A DNA stretch of 6,895 nucleotides from Candidatus Falkowiibacteriota bacterium (GCA_003647675.1 QMNH01000052.1:1-6895), one strand, 5' to 3'; counted from the stretch's first letter, positions 1 through 6,735 are shown. Notes: a model not told the origin generated them from the letters alone. A program made the numbers and translations.

Positions 1-2033
1 AGCCAGCCGCCGGAAGTCAGTTGTAATAAAGTTTTAGTTATTATAATTGCTGAAAACATTGATACTAAAATGCCAAGTCCCAGGGTAATAGCAAAACCCT
101 TAACGATACTGGTTGAAAACTGAATTAAAATAAAACAAGTAATAAGCGTGGACACATTACCGTCGCGAATAGAAGGCCAAGCCCGATTAAAAGAATCCTG
201 AACCGCTAAATCAAGCGGTTTATCTTTGCGTAACTCCTCTTTAAAGCGCTCAAAAATTAAAACATTGGCGTCAACAGCCATGCCGATTGATAATATAAAT
301 CCGGCAAATCCCGCCAATGATAATGTAACGGGCCAAAGTTTAAAAATAGCTAAAATTAATATGCCGTATATTCCCAATGATATAACGGCTAAAAGTCCGG
401 GTAGACGATAATATAAAATCATAAATATCGCGACAATAATAATCCCGATTATTCCGGCTTTTAAGCTTGAGGCAAGAGAAGTCTTGCCTAGACTCGCTCC
501 TACGGTTTGCTGGCTAATCAATTCAATCGGCACCGGCAAAGCGCCGGCGTTTAAACGCTGGGCCAAAAGTTTAGCTTCTTTTATATTAAAATTTCCGGAT
601 ATAACGGCTTTGCCCCCGGAAATTTTTTCATTTACGGTCGGTACGCTGATAGCCAGGCCGTCCAAATATATTGCCACCGGCTTTTCAATGTTTCTTTCGG
701 TTATCTGCTCAAATAGTTGAGCGCCCTCGCTGTCAAACTCCAAAGAAACTTCCGGACTACTATCGTTAGGATTAAATTGCACGGTAGCGCGGTCTAAATT
801 CTTGCCGGTAAGTTCCGTATTTTTCCATTCTTTTTGCTCGCCTAAAATATCTTCTTCGGAAACCGTGCTAATAAAAATAACGCTTAATTTATATTCGGTA
901 GTTGTTTTTTCGTCTCTTTTATAAATTAGGTGGTAGCCGAACTGGGTTTCAACCACATACGAAATCGTGCCGGTTTCCTGGGCAAAAACCGCGTCCTCAA
1001 AAGGTTTAACCATCTGATCACGCCCGAACCAGCCCAAATCACCGCCGCTAGTATTCGCGCCCGGTTCAGTCGAATTTTCCTTAACCAACTCTTCAAAATT
1101 TTCCGGCGTGGCTTTCTCTTTTAATTCTTTTATTTTCGCATAGGTTTCATCTTTGGTAAGGTCGGTACCGCAGCCCTCGATTCCATCATAACAAAGCAAT
1201 AAATGCGAAGCCTGTACTTCTTTTTCCGGCTCATTATCACTGAATGGATTGGTTTTTTCCCTTTTATCTTCAAGTTTAAAAAATTCGTATCCCTGCTCCC
1301 CTTTTATCAACTCTTTTGTCGTATCGCCGATATTAAAACTTTTTATTCTATCAATAAATTGCGGCTGGTCATTCTCGCTAATCCATCCTAAATCTCCATT
1401 GTTATCCTTTGTGTTCGCGTCCTCACTATATTCTCCAGCTAAAACCGCGAAATCTTCTCCGGTAATAATTTTGTCCAGCACTGACTGGGCTTTTTCCAAA
1501 GCTTTTTCATTGGCTTCGTTCACGGCCTGTTTTTCTTCTTCGGTTAACTCCCTCATTTCCCCAGTCTGCTCCTTGAATTCAAGCAATGGGGTTTCGCCTA
1601 TCATCTCAATTGCTTCATTTACATCTTTCACGCCGGCTAATTCCACGATTACCCTGGACTGTCCGCCGGACATGCTGGTCTGTACGATTGGCTCGCTAAC
1701 GCCAAAAACATTTACCCGCCGCTCAATAACATCGCGTACTCCCTCTAGCGCGCTAGACTGGTCTTTTTCCGGAATTTCCTTCATGTCCGCTTCATATACT
1801 AAATGGGTGCCGCCTAAAAGATCCAGTCCTAAACGAAAAGGAATCTCTTTGATATTGGGCAATTTTATGGCATTACCGGTTTTTTGGGCAATATAATTAA
1901 CTGTTCCGTTATAGTACTTTGGGGCATCAATTAATCCGCCAATAAATACTAAAATTAGAATAAAAACAAAAACCCACCAGATTTTTCCTCTGGCGCCCGG
2001 TTTAAATATTTTGGTTAATATATTGTCTGACAT
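1..2033 (-). CDS. secD: Protein translocase subunit SecD with two inserted parvulin-like domains (3' end cut by window edge)
   Basis: SecD is the membrane subunit that, with SecF, uses the proton gradient to help preproteins leave the SecYEG-SecA channel on the outer face. The reading frame is open from the ATG at 2033 to the window edge (677 codons), with an in-frame stop at 2037-2039, so this start is well bounded. Residues 19-36 form the first membrane segment. GLDLLGG (69-75) and RRVNVFGVSEP (105-115) are classic SecD periplasmic motifs. About residues 165-258 and 271-376 are two PpiC/parvulin-like segments inserted in the P1 region. SecD sequence resumes with TELTGKNLDRA (about 406-416), LNAGALPVPIE (494-504), and five membrane segments between about 523 and 665. 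VDANVLIFERFKEEL (587-601) is the membrane signature. At 677+ residues it is long for a family without such inserts. No clear Shine-Dalgarno precedes the start. secF is expected next, outside the window. Confidence 0.97.
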   Translation of the reverse strand, partial: MSDNILTKIFKPGARGKIWWVFVFILILVFIGGLIDAPKYYNGTVNYIAQKTGNAIKLPNIKEIPFRLGLDLLGGTHLVYEADMKEIPEKDQSSALEGVRDVIERRVNVFGVSEPIVQTSMSGGQSRVIVELAGVKDVNEAIEMIGETPLLEFKEQTGEMRELTEEEKQAVNEANEKALEKAQSVLDKIITGEDFAVLAGEYSEDANTKDNNGDLGWISENDQPQFIDRIKSFNIGDTTKELIKGEQGYEFFKLEDKREKTNPFSDNEPEKEVQASHLLLCYDGIEGCGTDLTKDETYAKIKELKEKATPENFEELVKENSTEPGANTSGGDLGWFGRDQMVKPFEDAVFAQETGTISYVVETQFGYHLIYKRDEKTTTEYKLSVIFISTVSEEDILGEQKEWKNTELTGKNLDRATVQFNPNDSSPEVSLEFDSEGAQLFEQITERNIEKPVAIYLDGLAISVPTVNEKISGGKAVISGNFNIKEAKLLAQRLNAGALPVPIELISQQTVGASLGKTSLASSLKAGIIGIIIVAIFMILYYRLPGLLAVISLGIYGILILAIFKLWPVTLSLAGFAGFILSIGMAVDANVLIFERFKEELRKDKPLDLAVQDSFNRAWPSIRDGNVSTLITCFILIQFSTSIVKGFAITLGLGILVSMFSAIIITKTLLQLTSGGW

Positions 2034-2036
2034 ATG

Positions 2037-2084
2037 TTATTCGCTTCGCGAACCCGCCACTACGAATGCGGGACATGCGAATAA
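2037..2084. repeat. GC-rich nested hairpin in the secA-secD spacer, adjacent to the secD start
   Basis: An outer 8-bp perfect stem (TTATTCGC at 2037-2044 with GCGAATAA at 2077-2084) encloses an inner 5-bp stem (CCCGC at 2053-2057 with GCGGG at 2068-2072). The palindrome TTCGCGAA (2045-2052) allows an alternative small hairpin, TTCGC-GAA-GCGAA on the minus strand. The block stands out as GC-rich in an otherwise AT-rich spacer. It ends three bases before the secD ATG, so in the secD transcript it would cover the place where a ribosome binding site should be. No T-run follows on either strand, so it is not a standard intrinsic terminator. It could be a translational control element or a copy of a dispersed palindromic repeat. 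Confidence 0.6.
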
Positions 2085-2163
2085 AAATATTGAAAATCTT
2101 TTATTTTAAAATAAAAACACCCCTAAAAGGTATTACTACTTTAAAGACTGAATTATTAATAAT

Positions 2164-2192
2164 ATTCTATACTAAAAATATATAAAATGCAA
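2164..2192 (-). promoter_or_regulatory. Possible secD promoter
   Basis: On the minus strand there is TTGCAT (2187-2192), a 17-bp spacer, and TAGAAT (2164-2169). The -10 box matches the TATAAT consensus at five of six positions and the -35 at three of six. Transcription would start near 2157 and give a leader of roughly 120 bases that carries the nested hairpin in front of secD. The region is very AT-rich, so chance matches are likely. secD may instead be read through from secA, since no convincing intrinsic terminator follows secA. Confidence 0.35.
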
Positions 2193-2223
2193 GACATTAT
2201 TAATTTTTGAATTTTCAATTTTA

Positions 2224-5106
2224 TTAAGCTCCACAACACTTTTTGTATTTTTTCCCGCTCCCGCACGGACAGGGATCGTTGCGTCCGACTTTTTTGCCGC
2301 TTTCATCTTTGACTTTTTCCCGCACTATATCTTTAGCGCCGCTATCTCCTTGGGCGCCATTGTCCGGACTTTTATACCCGGAAAAAGAAGTGGTGCTTTG
2401 ATCCATTACCTTTGAGGGCGCGCTGAATTGTTTAGCTCTATCAACCAGGGATGGGGCTTTAAATTCCTGTGTTTGGGCATCTTCTATCCGGCCTAATTTA
2501 AATATGGAGTAGGCCACCTCTTTCTGAATTAAGCTATTTAGCTCATTGTAAAGCCGGTAAGCTTCTTTTTTATATTCAACCAGCGGGTCTCTTTGTCCAT
2601 AGCCGCGCAAGCCGATTCCCTGGCGCACGCTGGCCATGGCTTCCAGATGCTCCACCCAAAGCGTGTCTATTGACCTGATCAAAATCGACTTTTCTATTTC
2701 GAGCCAATTTATGCCTAATTCTTCGGCTCGGCCGGCCATCTTTTTATAATTTTCTTTAGCCAATTCAACTAGATACTCAATTATATCTGTTCTGGCTTTT
2801 GCCTTGTCTATTTTATTATTTTCGCCGGTATATTTTTTTAAATCGGTTTTTAAATCTTCTTTTACCGGAAAAATAGTCGACACTGCCTGTTTTATTTCGT
2901 TTAAATCCCAGCTTTTTATTTCGTCCGAGGCCGTATGAAAGCTAATCAGCTGTTCAATTTCCAGCTCTATGTTTTCTAAAATTATCCCAGATAAAGTTTT
3001 TGGGATTAACTCATCTTTTGGGCCAGGCTTGCTTATTTGGGCTTTTTTGCCTGCCGAAGCCTTGAAAAAAGAAGATTTCTCCAAAGCCTCGTCCTGATCA
3101 TTTTCCCGGCTCAAATCCAGGTTTTTTTCGCTTTCGCCAATCTCTAAAATATTTTTTCTTTTCTTATAAATGGATTCCCGGTGTTTATTGATAACATCGT
3201 CATATTCCACTAAATGCTTTCTAATATCAAAATTATTGCCTTCAACTTTCTGCTGAGCCGATTCTATTGATCGGGATATCATTTTGTTTTCAATCGGCAT
3301 ATCTTCCGGTACTTTCAATGTGTCCATAATTGATTTCATCCGGTCACCGCCGAATATGCGCATTAAATCATCGTCCATGGAAACAAAAAATCGACTGGAA
3401 CCCGGGTCTCCCTGCCGGCCGGCCCGGCCCCGTAGCTGGTTGTCTATTCGCCTGGCCTCATGGCGCTCGGTTCCGATTACATGCAGACCACCGAATTTTT
3501 TGACTTTTTCCTGCTCGCTCTTCTCGGCCTCGCTGCCGCCGAGAATAATATCTACTCCCCGGCCGGCCATATTAGTAGCAATAGTAATTGTACCGGGACT
3601 GCCGGCCTGGGCTATAAACCTGGCTTCTTTTTCATGATTTTTAGCGTTTAGCACCTGCGGTTTTAAGCCTTCGCGCTCCATCATATTGGCCAATATCTCA
3701 TTTTTCTCAATAGAAACTGTCCCGACTAAAACCGGCTGGCCAGTCTGGCTGCGTTTTTTTACTTCTTCAATAACCGCTTTAAATTTTCCTTCTTCGGAGC
3801 GGTAAATTAAATCATTTTTATCTATTCTCTGGCTGGGCTTATTGGTCGGTATGATAACAGTGTCTAAACTATATATTTTAGCGAATTCTTCGGCTTCTGT
3901 GGCCGCGGTTCCGGTCATGCCGGAAAGCTTATTATACATTCTAAAATAATTCTGAAAAGTAATTGTGGCTAAAGTCTGCGATTCTCTTTGGACATTTACG
4001 CCTTCCTTGGCCTCAATCGCCTGATGCAAGCCTTCACTATATCTTCGGCCATGCATTAAACGGCCGGTAAATTCATCAACAATAATTACTTCGCCGTCCT
4101 TAACCACGTAATCGCGGTCAAGCTTAAATAAAGCATGCGCCTTTAGGGCTTGCTCTATGTGGTGCACTTCTCTAACTCCGCCGGTTGTGTAAATATTATC
4201 TACGCCCAGCAATTTTTCCATTTTAGATATGCCTGACTCGCTTAAAGTGGCGGCGCGCATTTTTTCATCAACGTTATAATCTTCATTCTCCTTTAGCTGG
4301 CGAATCAGCTGAAAAAACTTATTATACTTATCGGTGGATTCTTCGGCCGGAGCGGAAATAATTAGCGGCGTCCGGGCTTCATCAATTAAAATAGAATCGA
4401 TCTCATCAACAATAGCGTAAAACAATTCGCGCTGGGACATGCGTTCCAGGCTCGGAACCATATTGTCGCGTAAATAATCAAAACCGAATTCATTATTGGT
4501 GCCGTATAATATATCGGCGTTATAAGCATCTTTACGCTCTACTTTCCGAAAATTCTTAAGCCGGTCATCGTATTGCGAATCATCGCTATATTCCGGATCG
4601 TAAATCAGCCCTGTTTCATGAATAATAACGCCGGTGGATAATCCCAAAAAATGAAAAACCGGCGCCATCCAGCCGGCGCCGATACTAGCCCAATAATCGT
4701 TTACGGTCACCAGATGAACGCTTCGGCCGGCTAAAGCGTTTAGGTATAAGGGCAATGTCGCTACTAGAGTTTTTCCTTCTCCAGTTTTCATCTCGGCAAT
4801 CTTTCCCTGGTGCAGGACTATTCCGCCGATAAGCTGAACGTCATAATGCCTTTGTTTCAGCACTCTTTTCGCGGCTTCCCGAACAATCGCGAAAGCTTCG
4901 GGCAATATATCGTCCAAATATTTCCGCAGTTCTTCTCCATTTTTTTCCTTAGCGGCTGTCTGGAAAAATAAAGTTTTTTCTTTAAGCTCACTGTCTGATT
5001 TCTTTTTAATTCCATCCTCTAAACTATTTATCTTATCAACAATCGGCCTGATTTGCTTTATAACTTTTATATTCGGATCACCTAAAATTTTATCAATTAA
5101 TTTCAT
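2224..5106 (-). CDS. secA: Protein translocase subunit SecA, preprotein-driving ATPase
   Basis: SecA binds SecYEG on the cytoplasmic face and uses ATP to push unfolded preproteins through the channel. The 960-residue protein is complete and somewhat longer than the E. coli (901) and B. subtilis (841) forms. Walker A is TGEGKT (108-113). The DEAD-type Walker B lies in VDEIDSILIDEARTPL (233-248). GFDYLRDNM (208-216), EFTGRLMHGRRYSEGLHQA (345-363) and SGMTGTA (395-401) mark NBD1 and the preprotein cross-linking domain. TNMAGRGVDIILGG (511-524) and QLRGRAGRQGDPGSSRFF (557-574) mark NBD2. The C-terminus is a complete SEC-C zinc motif (C946, C948, C957, C958). Lineage-style additions are an acidic insert at about 168-190 and a charged stretch at about 652-700. 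At 139-142 the usual LA(R/K)R after TVNDY reads WASI. The ATG at 5106 is the start at the family's usual N-terminus, but it has no Shine-Dalgarno. It has its own promoter upstream, and secD follows 190 bases downstream. Confidence 0.99.
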   Translation of the reverse strand: MKLIDKILGDPNIKVIKQIRPIVDKINSLEDGIKKKSDSELKEKTLFFQTAAKEKNGEELRKYLDDILPEAFAIVREAAKRVLKQRHYDVQLIGGIVLHQGKIAEMKTGEGKTLVATLPLYLNALAGRSVHLVTVNDYWASIGAGWMAPVFHFLGLSTGVIIHETGLIYDPEYSDDSQYDDRLKNFRKVERKDAYNADILYGTNNEFGFDYLRDNMVPSLERMSQRELFYAIVDEIDSILIDEARTPLIISAPAEESTDKYNKFFQLIRQLKENEDYNVDEKMRAATLSESGISKMEKLLGVDNIYTTGGVREVHHIEQALKAHALFKLDRDYVVKDGEVIIVDEFTGRLMHGRRYSEGLHQAIEAKEGVNVQRESQTLATITFQNYFRMYNKLSGMTGTAATEAEEFAKIYSLDTVIIPTNKPSQRIDKNDLIYRSEEGKFKAVIEEVKKRSQTGQPVLVGTVSIEKNEILANMMEREGLKPQVLNAKNHEKEARFIAQAGSPGTITIATNMAGRGVDIILGGSEAEKSEQEKVKKFGGLHVIGTERHEARRIDNQLRGRAGRQGDPGSSRFFVSMDDDLMRIFGGDRMKSIMDTLKVPEDMPIENKMISRSIESAQQKVEGNNFDIRKHLVEYDDVINKHRESIYKKRKNILEIGESEKNLDLSRENDQDEALEKSSFFKASAGKKAQISKPGPKDELIPKTLSGIILENIELEIEQLISFHTASDEIKSWDLNEIKQAVSTIFPVKEDLKTDLKKYTGENNKIDKAKARTDIIEYLVELAKENYKKMAGRAEELGINWLEIEKSILIRSIDTLWVEHLEAMASVRQGIGLRGYGQRDPLVEYKKEAYRLYNELNSLIQKEVAYSIFKLGRIEDAQTQEFKAPSLVDRAKQFSAPSKVMDQSTTSFSGYKSPDNGAQGDSGAKDIVREKVKDESGKKVGRNDPCPCGSGKKYKKCCGA

Positions 5107-5110
5107 ACAT

Positions 5111-5129
5111 AAAAAAACGCCAAAAGGCG
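5111..5129 (-). promoter_or_regulatory. Small hairpin plus T-run in the secA leader (possible attenuator)
   Basis: On the minus strand CGCC-TTTT-GGCG (5118-5129) is followed directly by seven T (5111-5117), and the secA ATG comes four bases later. The layout is that of a weak intrinsic terminator. A 4-bp stem is short, so efficient termination is doubtful. It lies within the leader predicted from the promoter at 5151-5179 and occupies the position where a Shine-Dalgarno would be. It could dampen secA transcription or translation, or be incidental. Confidence 0.4.
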
Positions 5130-5150
5130 ATTAAATTTATTAACATATTT

Positions 5151-5179
5151 ATTATATATATAAACCACAAAAAAATCAA
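5151..5179 (-). promoter_or_regulatory. Probable secA promoter
   Basis: On the minus strand there is TTGATT (5174-5179), a 17-bp spacer, and a perfect TATAAT (5151-5156). Transcription would start near 5144 and give a leader of under 40 bases before the secA ATG. The -35 box begins two bases after the T-run of the upstream gene's terminator, so the spacer between the two genes is fully used. The location just behind a strong terminator supports independent transcription of secA. Confidence 0.65.
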
Positions 5180-5180
5180 T

Positions 5181-5222
5181 AAAAAAAGGGCGCTAAACAT
5201 TTTAAAACATGTTTTCGCGCCC
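5181..5222 (-). terminator. Intrinsic terminator of the MYG1-like gene
   Basis: GGGCGC (5188-5193) pairs with GCGCCC (5217-5222), and inside them AAACAT (5195-5200) pairs with ATGTTT (5209-5214). The result is a 12-bp stem with one small internal mismatch and an 8-base loop. On the minus strand the stem is followed at once by seven T (5181-5187). It begins 21 bases after the TAA of the upstream gene, the normal position for a Rho-independent terminator. It separates that gene's transcript from secA. Confidence 0.88.
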
Positions 5223-5243
5223 CATTTGCCGTTTTTTCCGGCT

Positions 5244-6500
5244 TTAATTATTTTTTGTTCTAAACTTATTCCTTTTACTTGCCTGGCGAGTTTGCTTCCA
5301 ATTCTGTTCACACTTTTTCAATCCGCAACCAAGAAGCAAACAACTTTTACCACCAAGACATTTCCCTTTTTGGCAAAAATCCTGATATTTGGTATTAAAC
5401 GCGTTCGGATTTATGCACAAAATTATCGCCTCGAATATCTGTCTCAAGCTAAGTTTTGTCGATTCTGTGTTAGGATAAGAAAAAGAGCCGTTATAAAGCA
5501 GTTGTGGTTTTCTTGTATTGTCATAAAACCACATTGGTACCTTCTTTAAAGCTCCTCCTAAACGCAAAATCTCAAGATTAAAAACTTTTCTATGCTTCCG
5601 CAAAATCTGTTCAGATAACCTTATTAGGACAGCCACATCACTTAAATCAAAATTCAACTTAGAATTTCCGATAAAAACATGTCCTTTTGAATTCTTTGCT
5701 ATCGGAATGTCCGCGCCTAACACCCCGCCATACATAGGATTGGCCCGCATCGCGGCTTCCATCCGGTAATTATCTTGTATTCCATTAAAATTTCCGGTTT
5801 GGAGGGCGGCGACAACAACCTCTTTTGAAGCTGAATTCTTTCCGATCGGCAAATACAAAGTCTTTATTAACACTTCTCTTTTTTTCAGTTTTTGCTTTAA
5901 CTCCTGTATGGCCTGATCAAAATACCACTTATGCAACCTGTAAGCCTTTATGCCCTTATTAAAAATATAATTGGCGTCAACTTCTTCGCTACATTTTTTA
6001 TGACCTCTCACGAATTGGGCGATATGCTCTATCGTAAAATTTCCGTTTTTATAATCATAAAACTTCACGTGCAGACATGAAACGTACCAGGTCGCGTGTT
6101 TGTCCTGTCTGCTAGCTTCCTGCCGATTCATCATTTTCAACAAAGAGGTTATATCTTTTTGATTTTGACTGCCGTTGCAGTCATTTTGACTAACATGATT
6201 TAAAATTTTCCTCCAAACTTCTTCATTTTGAATTCCCAACGCTTCGGCAACCAAGTCGGAGCATGATTTCTTTTTCTCGCCGTTCCCCTCCGCGCAAGCA
6301 TGGTCATCAAAAACACCTTTGTTAACACCAAGCTCAATATAGCCATTGACCTGGTATTTCTCAATAAATTTCATATCTGCTTTTAAACGGATCATTAACG
6401 CCGCCACATACTCATCACCGTGCGGCTGTTCATGCGTTTTAAAAGCCACAAATCTGCCCGGCACCTTTACTAATCCTAAGTCAAATTTAAACCAGCCCAT
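5244..6500 (-). CDS. Uncharacterised 418-residue protein, MYG1/DHH phosphoesterase-like N-terminus and cysteine-rich C-terminus
   Basis: The function is not established. The N-terminal part has features that recall the MYG1 (UPF0160) branch of the DHH phosphohydrolase superfamily: FKTHEQPHGDEYVAALMI (20-37) looks like the TH-x-HxDE metal motif, GVFDDHA (62-68) looks like the DHH-type motif, and SQNDCNG (104-110) recalls the ND.G segment. The likely metal ligands are H23, H27, D29, D66, H67 and D107; this is inferred, not shown. The middle part includes GADIPIAKNSKGHVFIGN (262-279), and a later block reads VPMWFYDN (321-328) and TKLSLRQIF (348-356). The C-terminus has five cysteines (376, 381, 387, 392, 397) followed by a basic tail, suggesting a zinc or nucleic-acid-binding knuckle. 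No signal peptide or membrane segment is visible, so it is probably cytoplasmic. The start is fixed by AAGGAGA upstream. It has its own promoter and terminator. An open frame this long with good signals is surely a gene; the family call is tentative. Confidence 0.8.
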   Translation of the reverse strand: MGWFKFDLGLVKVPGRFVAFKTHEQPHGDEYVAALMIRLKADMKFIEKYQVNGYIELGVNKGVFDDHACAEGNGEKKKSCSDLVAEALGIQNEEVWRKILNHVSQNDCNGSQNQKDITSLLKMMNRQEASRQDKHATWYVSCLHVKFYDYKNGNFTIEHIAQFVRGHKKCSEEVDANYIFNKGIKAYRLHKWYFDQAIQELKQKLKKREVLIKTLYLPIGKNSASKEVVVAALQTGNFNGIQDNYRMEAAMRANPMYGGVLGADIPIAKNSKGHVFIGNSKLNFDLSDVAVLIRLSEQILRKHRKVFNLEILRLGGALKKVPMWFYDNTRKPQLLYNGSFSYPNTESTKLSLRQIFEAIILCINPNAFNTKYQDFCQKGKCLGGKSCLLLGCGLKKCEQNWKQTRQASKRNKFRTKNN

Positions 6501-6505
6501 AACAT

Positions 6506-6512
6506 TCTCCTT
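6506..6512 (-). promoter_or_regulatory. Shine-Dalgarno of the MYG1-like gene
   Basis: The minus strand reads AAGGAGA, with five bases between it and the ATG at 6500. This supports the chosen start and shows that the organism uses Shine-Dalgarno initiation. It contrasts with secA and secD, which have hairpins in this position. Confidence 0.85.
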
Positions 6513-6593
6513 TTTGCTTATTCAATTAAAACAAAAATTGAACCTACCGTTTAGATAGAGGTTAATAAAAAGAACATTTATAACTAACTTTAA

Positions 6594-6622
6594 ATAATAA
6601 CATATTTTTAACATAATGTCAA
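6594..6622 (-). promoter_or_regulatory. Promoter of the MYG1-like gene
   Basis: On the minus strand there is a perfect TTGACA (6617-6622), a 17-bp spacer, and TATTAT (6594-6599, five of six matches to TATAAT). Transcription would start near 6587, with a leader of about 85 bases to the ATG at 6500. This is the best promoter in the window. Its -35 box lies about 23 bases from the edge of the 52-bp palindrome, close enough for a protein bound there to influence it. Confidence 0.75.
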
Positions 6623-6645
6623 GCATTTGATTTTTAAATCTAAAA

Positions 6646-6697
6646 ACAGCGCCTAAAGGCCTGTCAAACCGCGGTTTGACAGGCCTTTAGGCGCTGT
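6646..6697. repeat. Perfect 52-bp palindrome without a loop
   Basis: The two 26-base arms (6646-6671 and 6672-6697) are exact reverse complements that meet at CCGCGG with no spacer. The flanking bases do not extend the symmetry. The sequence is GC-rich compared with its surroundings, and each arm contains a TTGACA (minus strand 6662-6667, plus strand 6676-6681). On the minus strand a short T-run (6642-6645, continuing the last T of the arm) follows, so it could end a minus-strand transcript coming from beyond the right edge. It might also be a protein-binding site, a transposon-derived palindrome, or a fold-back assembly artefact. Confidence 0.9.
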
Positions 6698-6714
6698 ATG
6701 TGTAATTTTTATTT

Positions 6715-6735
6715 TAACTAAATTTATTTAGTTAG
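6715..6735. repeat. Small inverted repeat at the left edge of the fold-back element
   Basis: TAACTAAA (6715-6722) and TTTAGTTA (6728-6735) are exact 8-base inverted copies around a 5-base loop. The right copy overlaps the outer end of the larger fold-back element by six bases, so this may be part of the same element's end structure or its insertion site. It is AT-rich and could also be chance. Confidence 0.45.

Noticed and set aside
226..1124. Plus-strand frames of 61, 78 and 64 codons
   Set aside because: All are opposite secD, whose protein is conserved along its whole length here.
1249..1896. 215-codon plus-strand frame
   Set aside because: It lies entirely antisense to the well-conserved secD coding frame, has a serine-rich composition typical of a shadow frame, and matches no family.
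2201..2223. Small inverted repeat TTGAA/TTCAA just after the secA stop, considered as a secA terminator
   Set aside because: The stem is only five A/T-rich pairs with no clean T-run, so it is too weak to call.
3284..3651. Two overlapping plus-strand frames of 117 and 63 codons
   Set aside because: Both are antisense to the conserved NBD2 region of secA and have no ribosome binding site or recognisable sequence.
5093..5311. 72-codon minus-strand frame with a hydrophobic stretch that overlaps the secA start; considered as a SecM-like secretion monitor
   Set aside because: It runs straight through the strong terminator at 5181-5222 and the secA promoter. Its start lies inside the upstream gene without a Shine-Dalgarno, and its hydrophobic residues follow from the T-rich spacer.
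5226..5549. 107-codon plus-strand frame
   Set aside because: It is antisense to the C-terminal part of the MYG1-like gene, which has clear start, promoter and terminator signals on the other strand.
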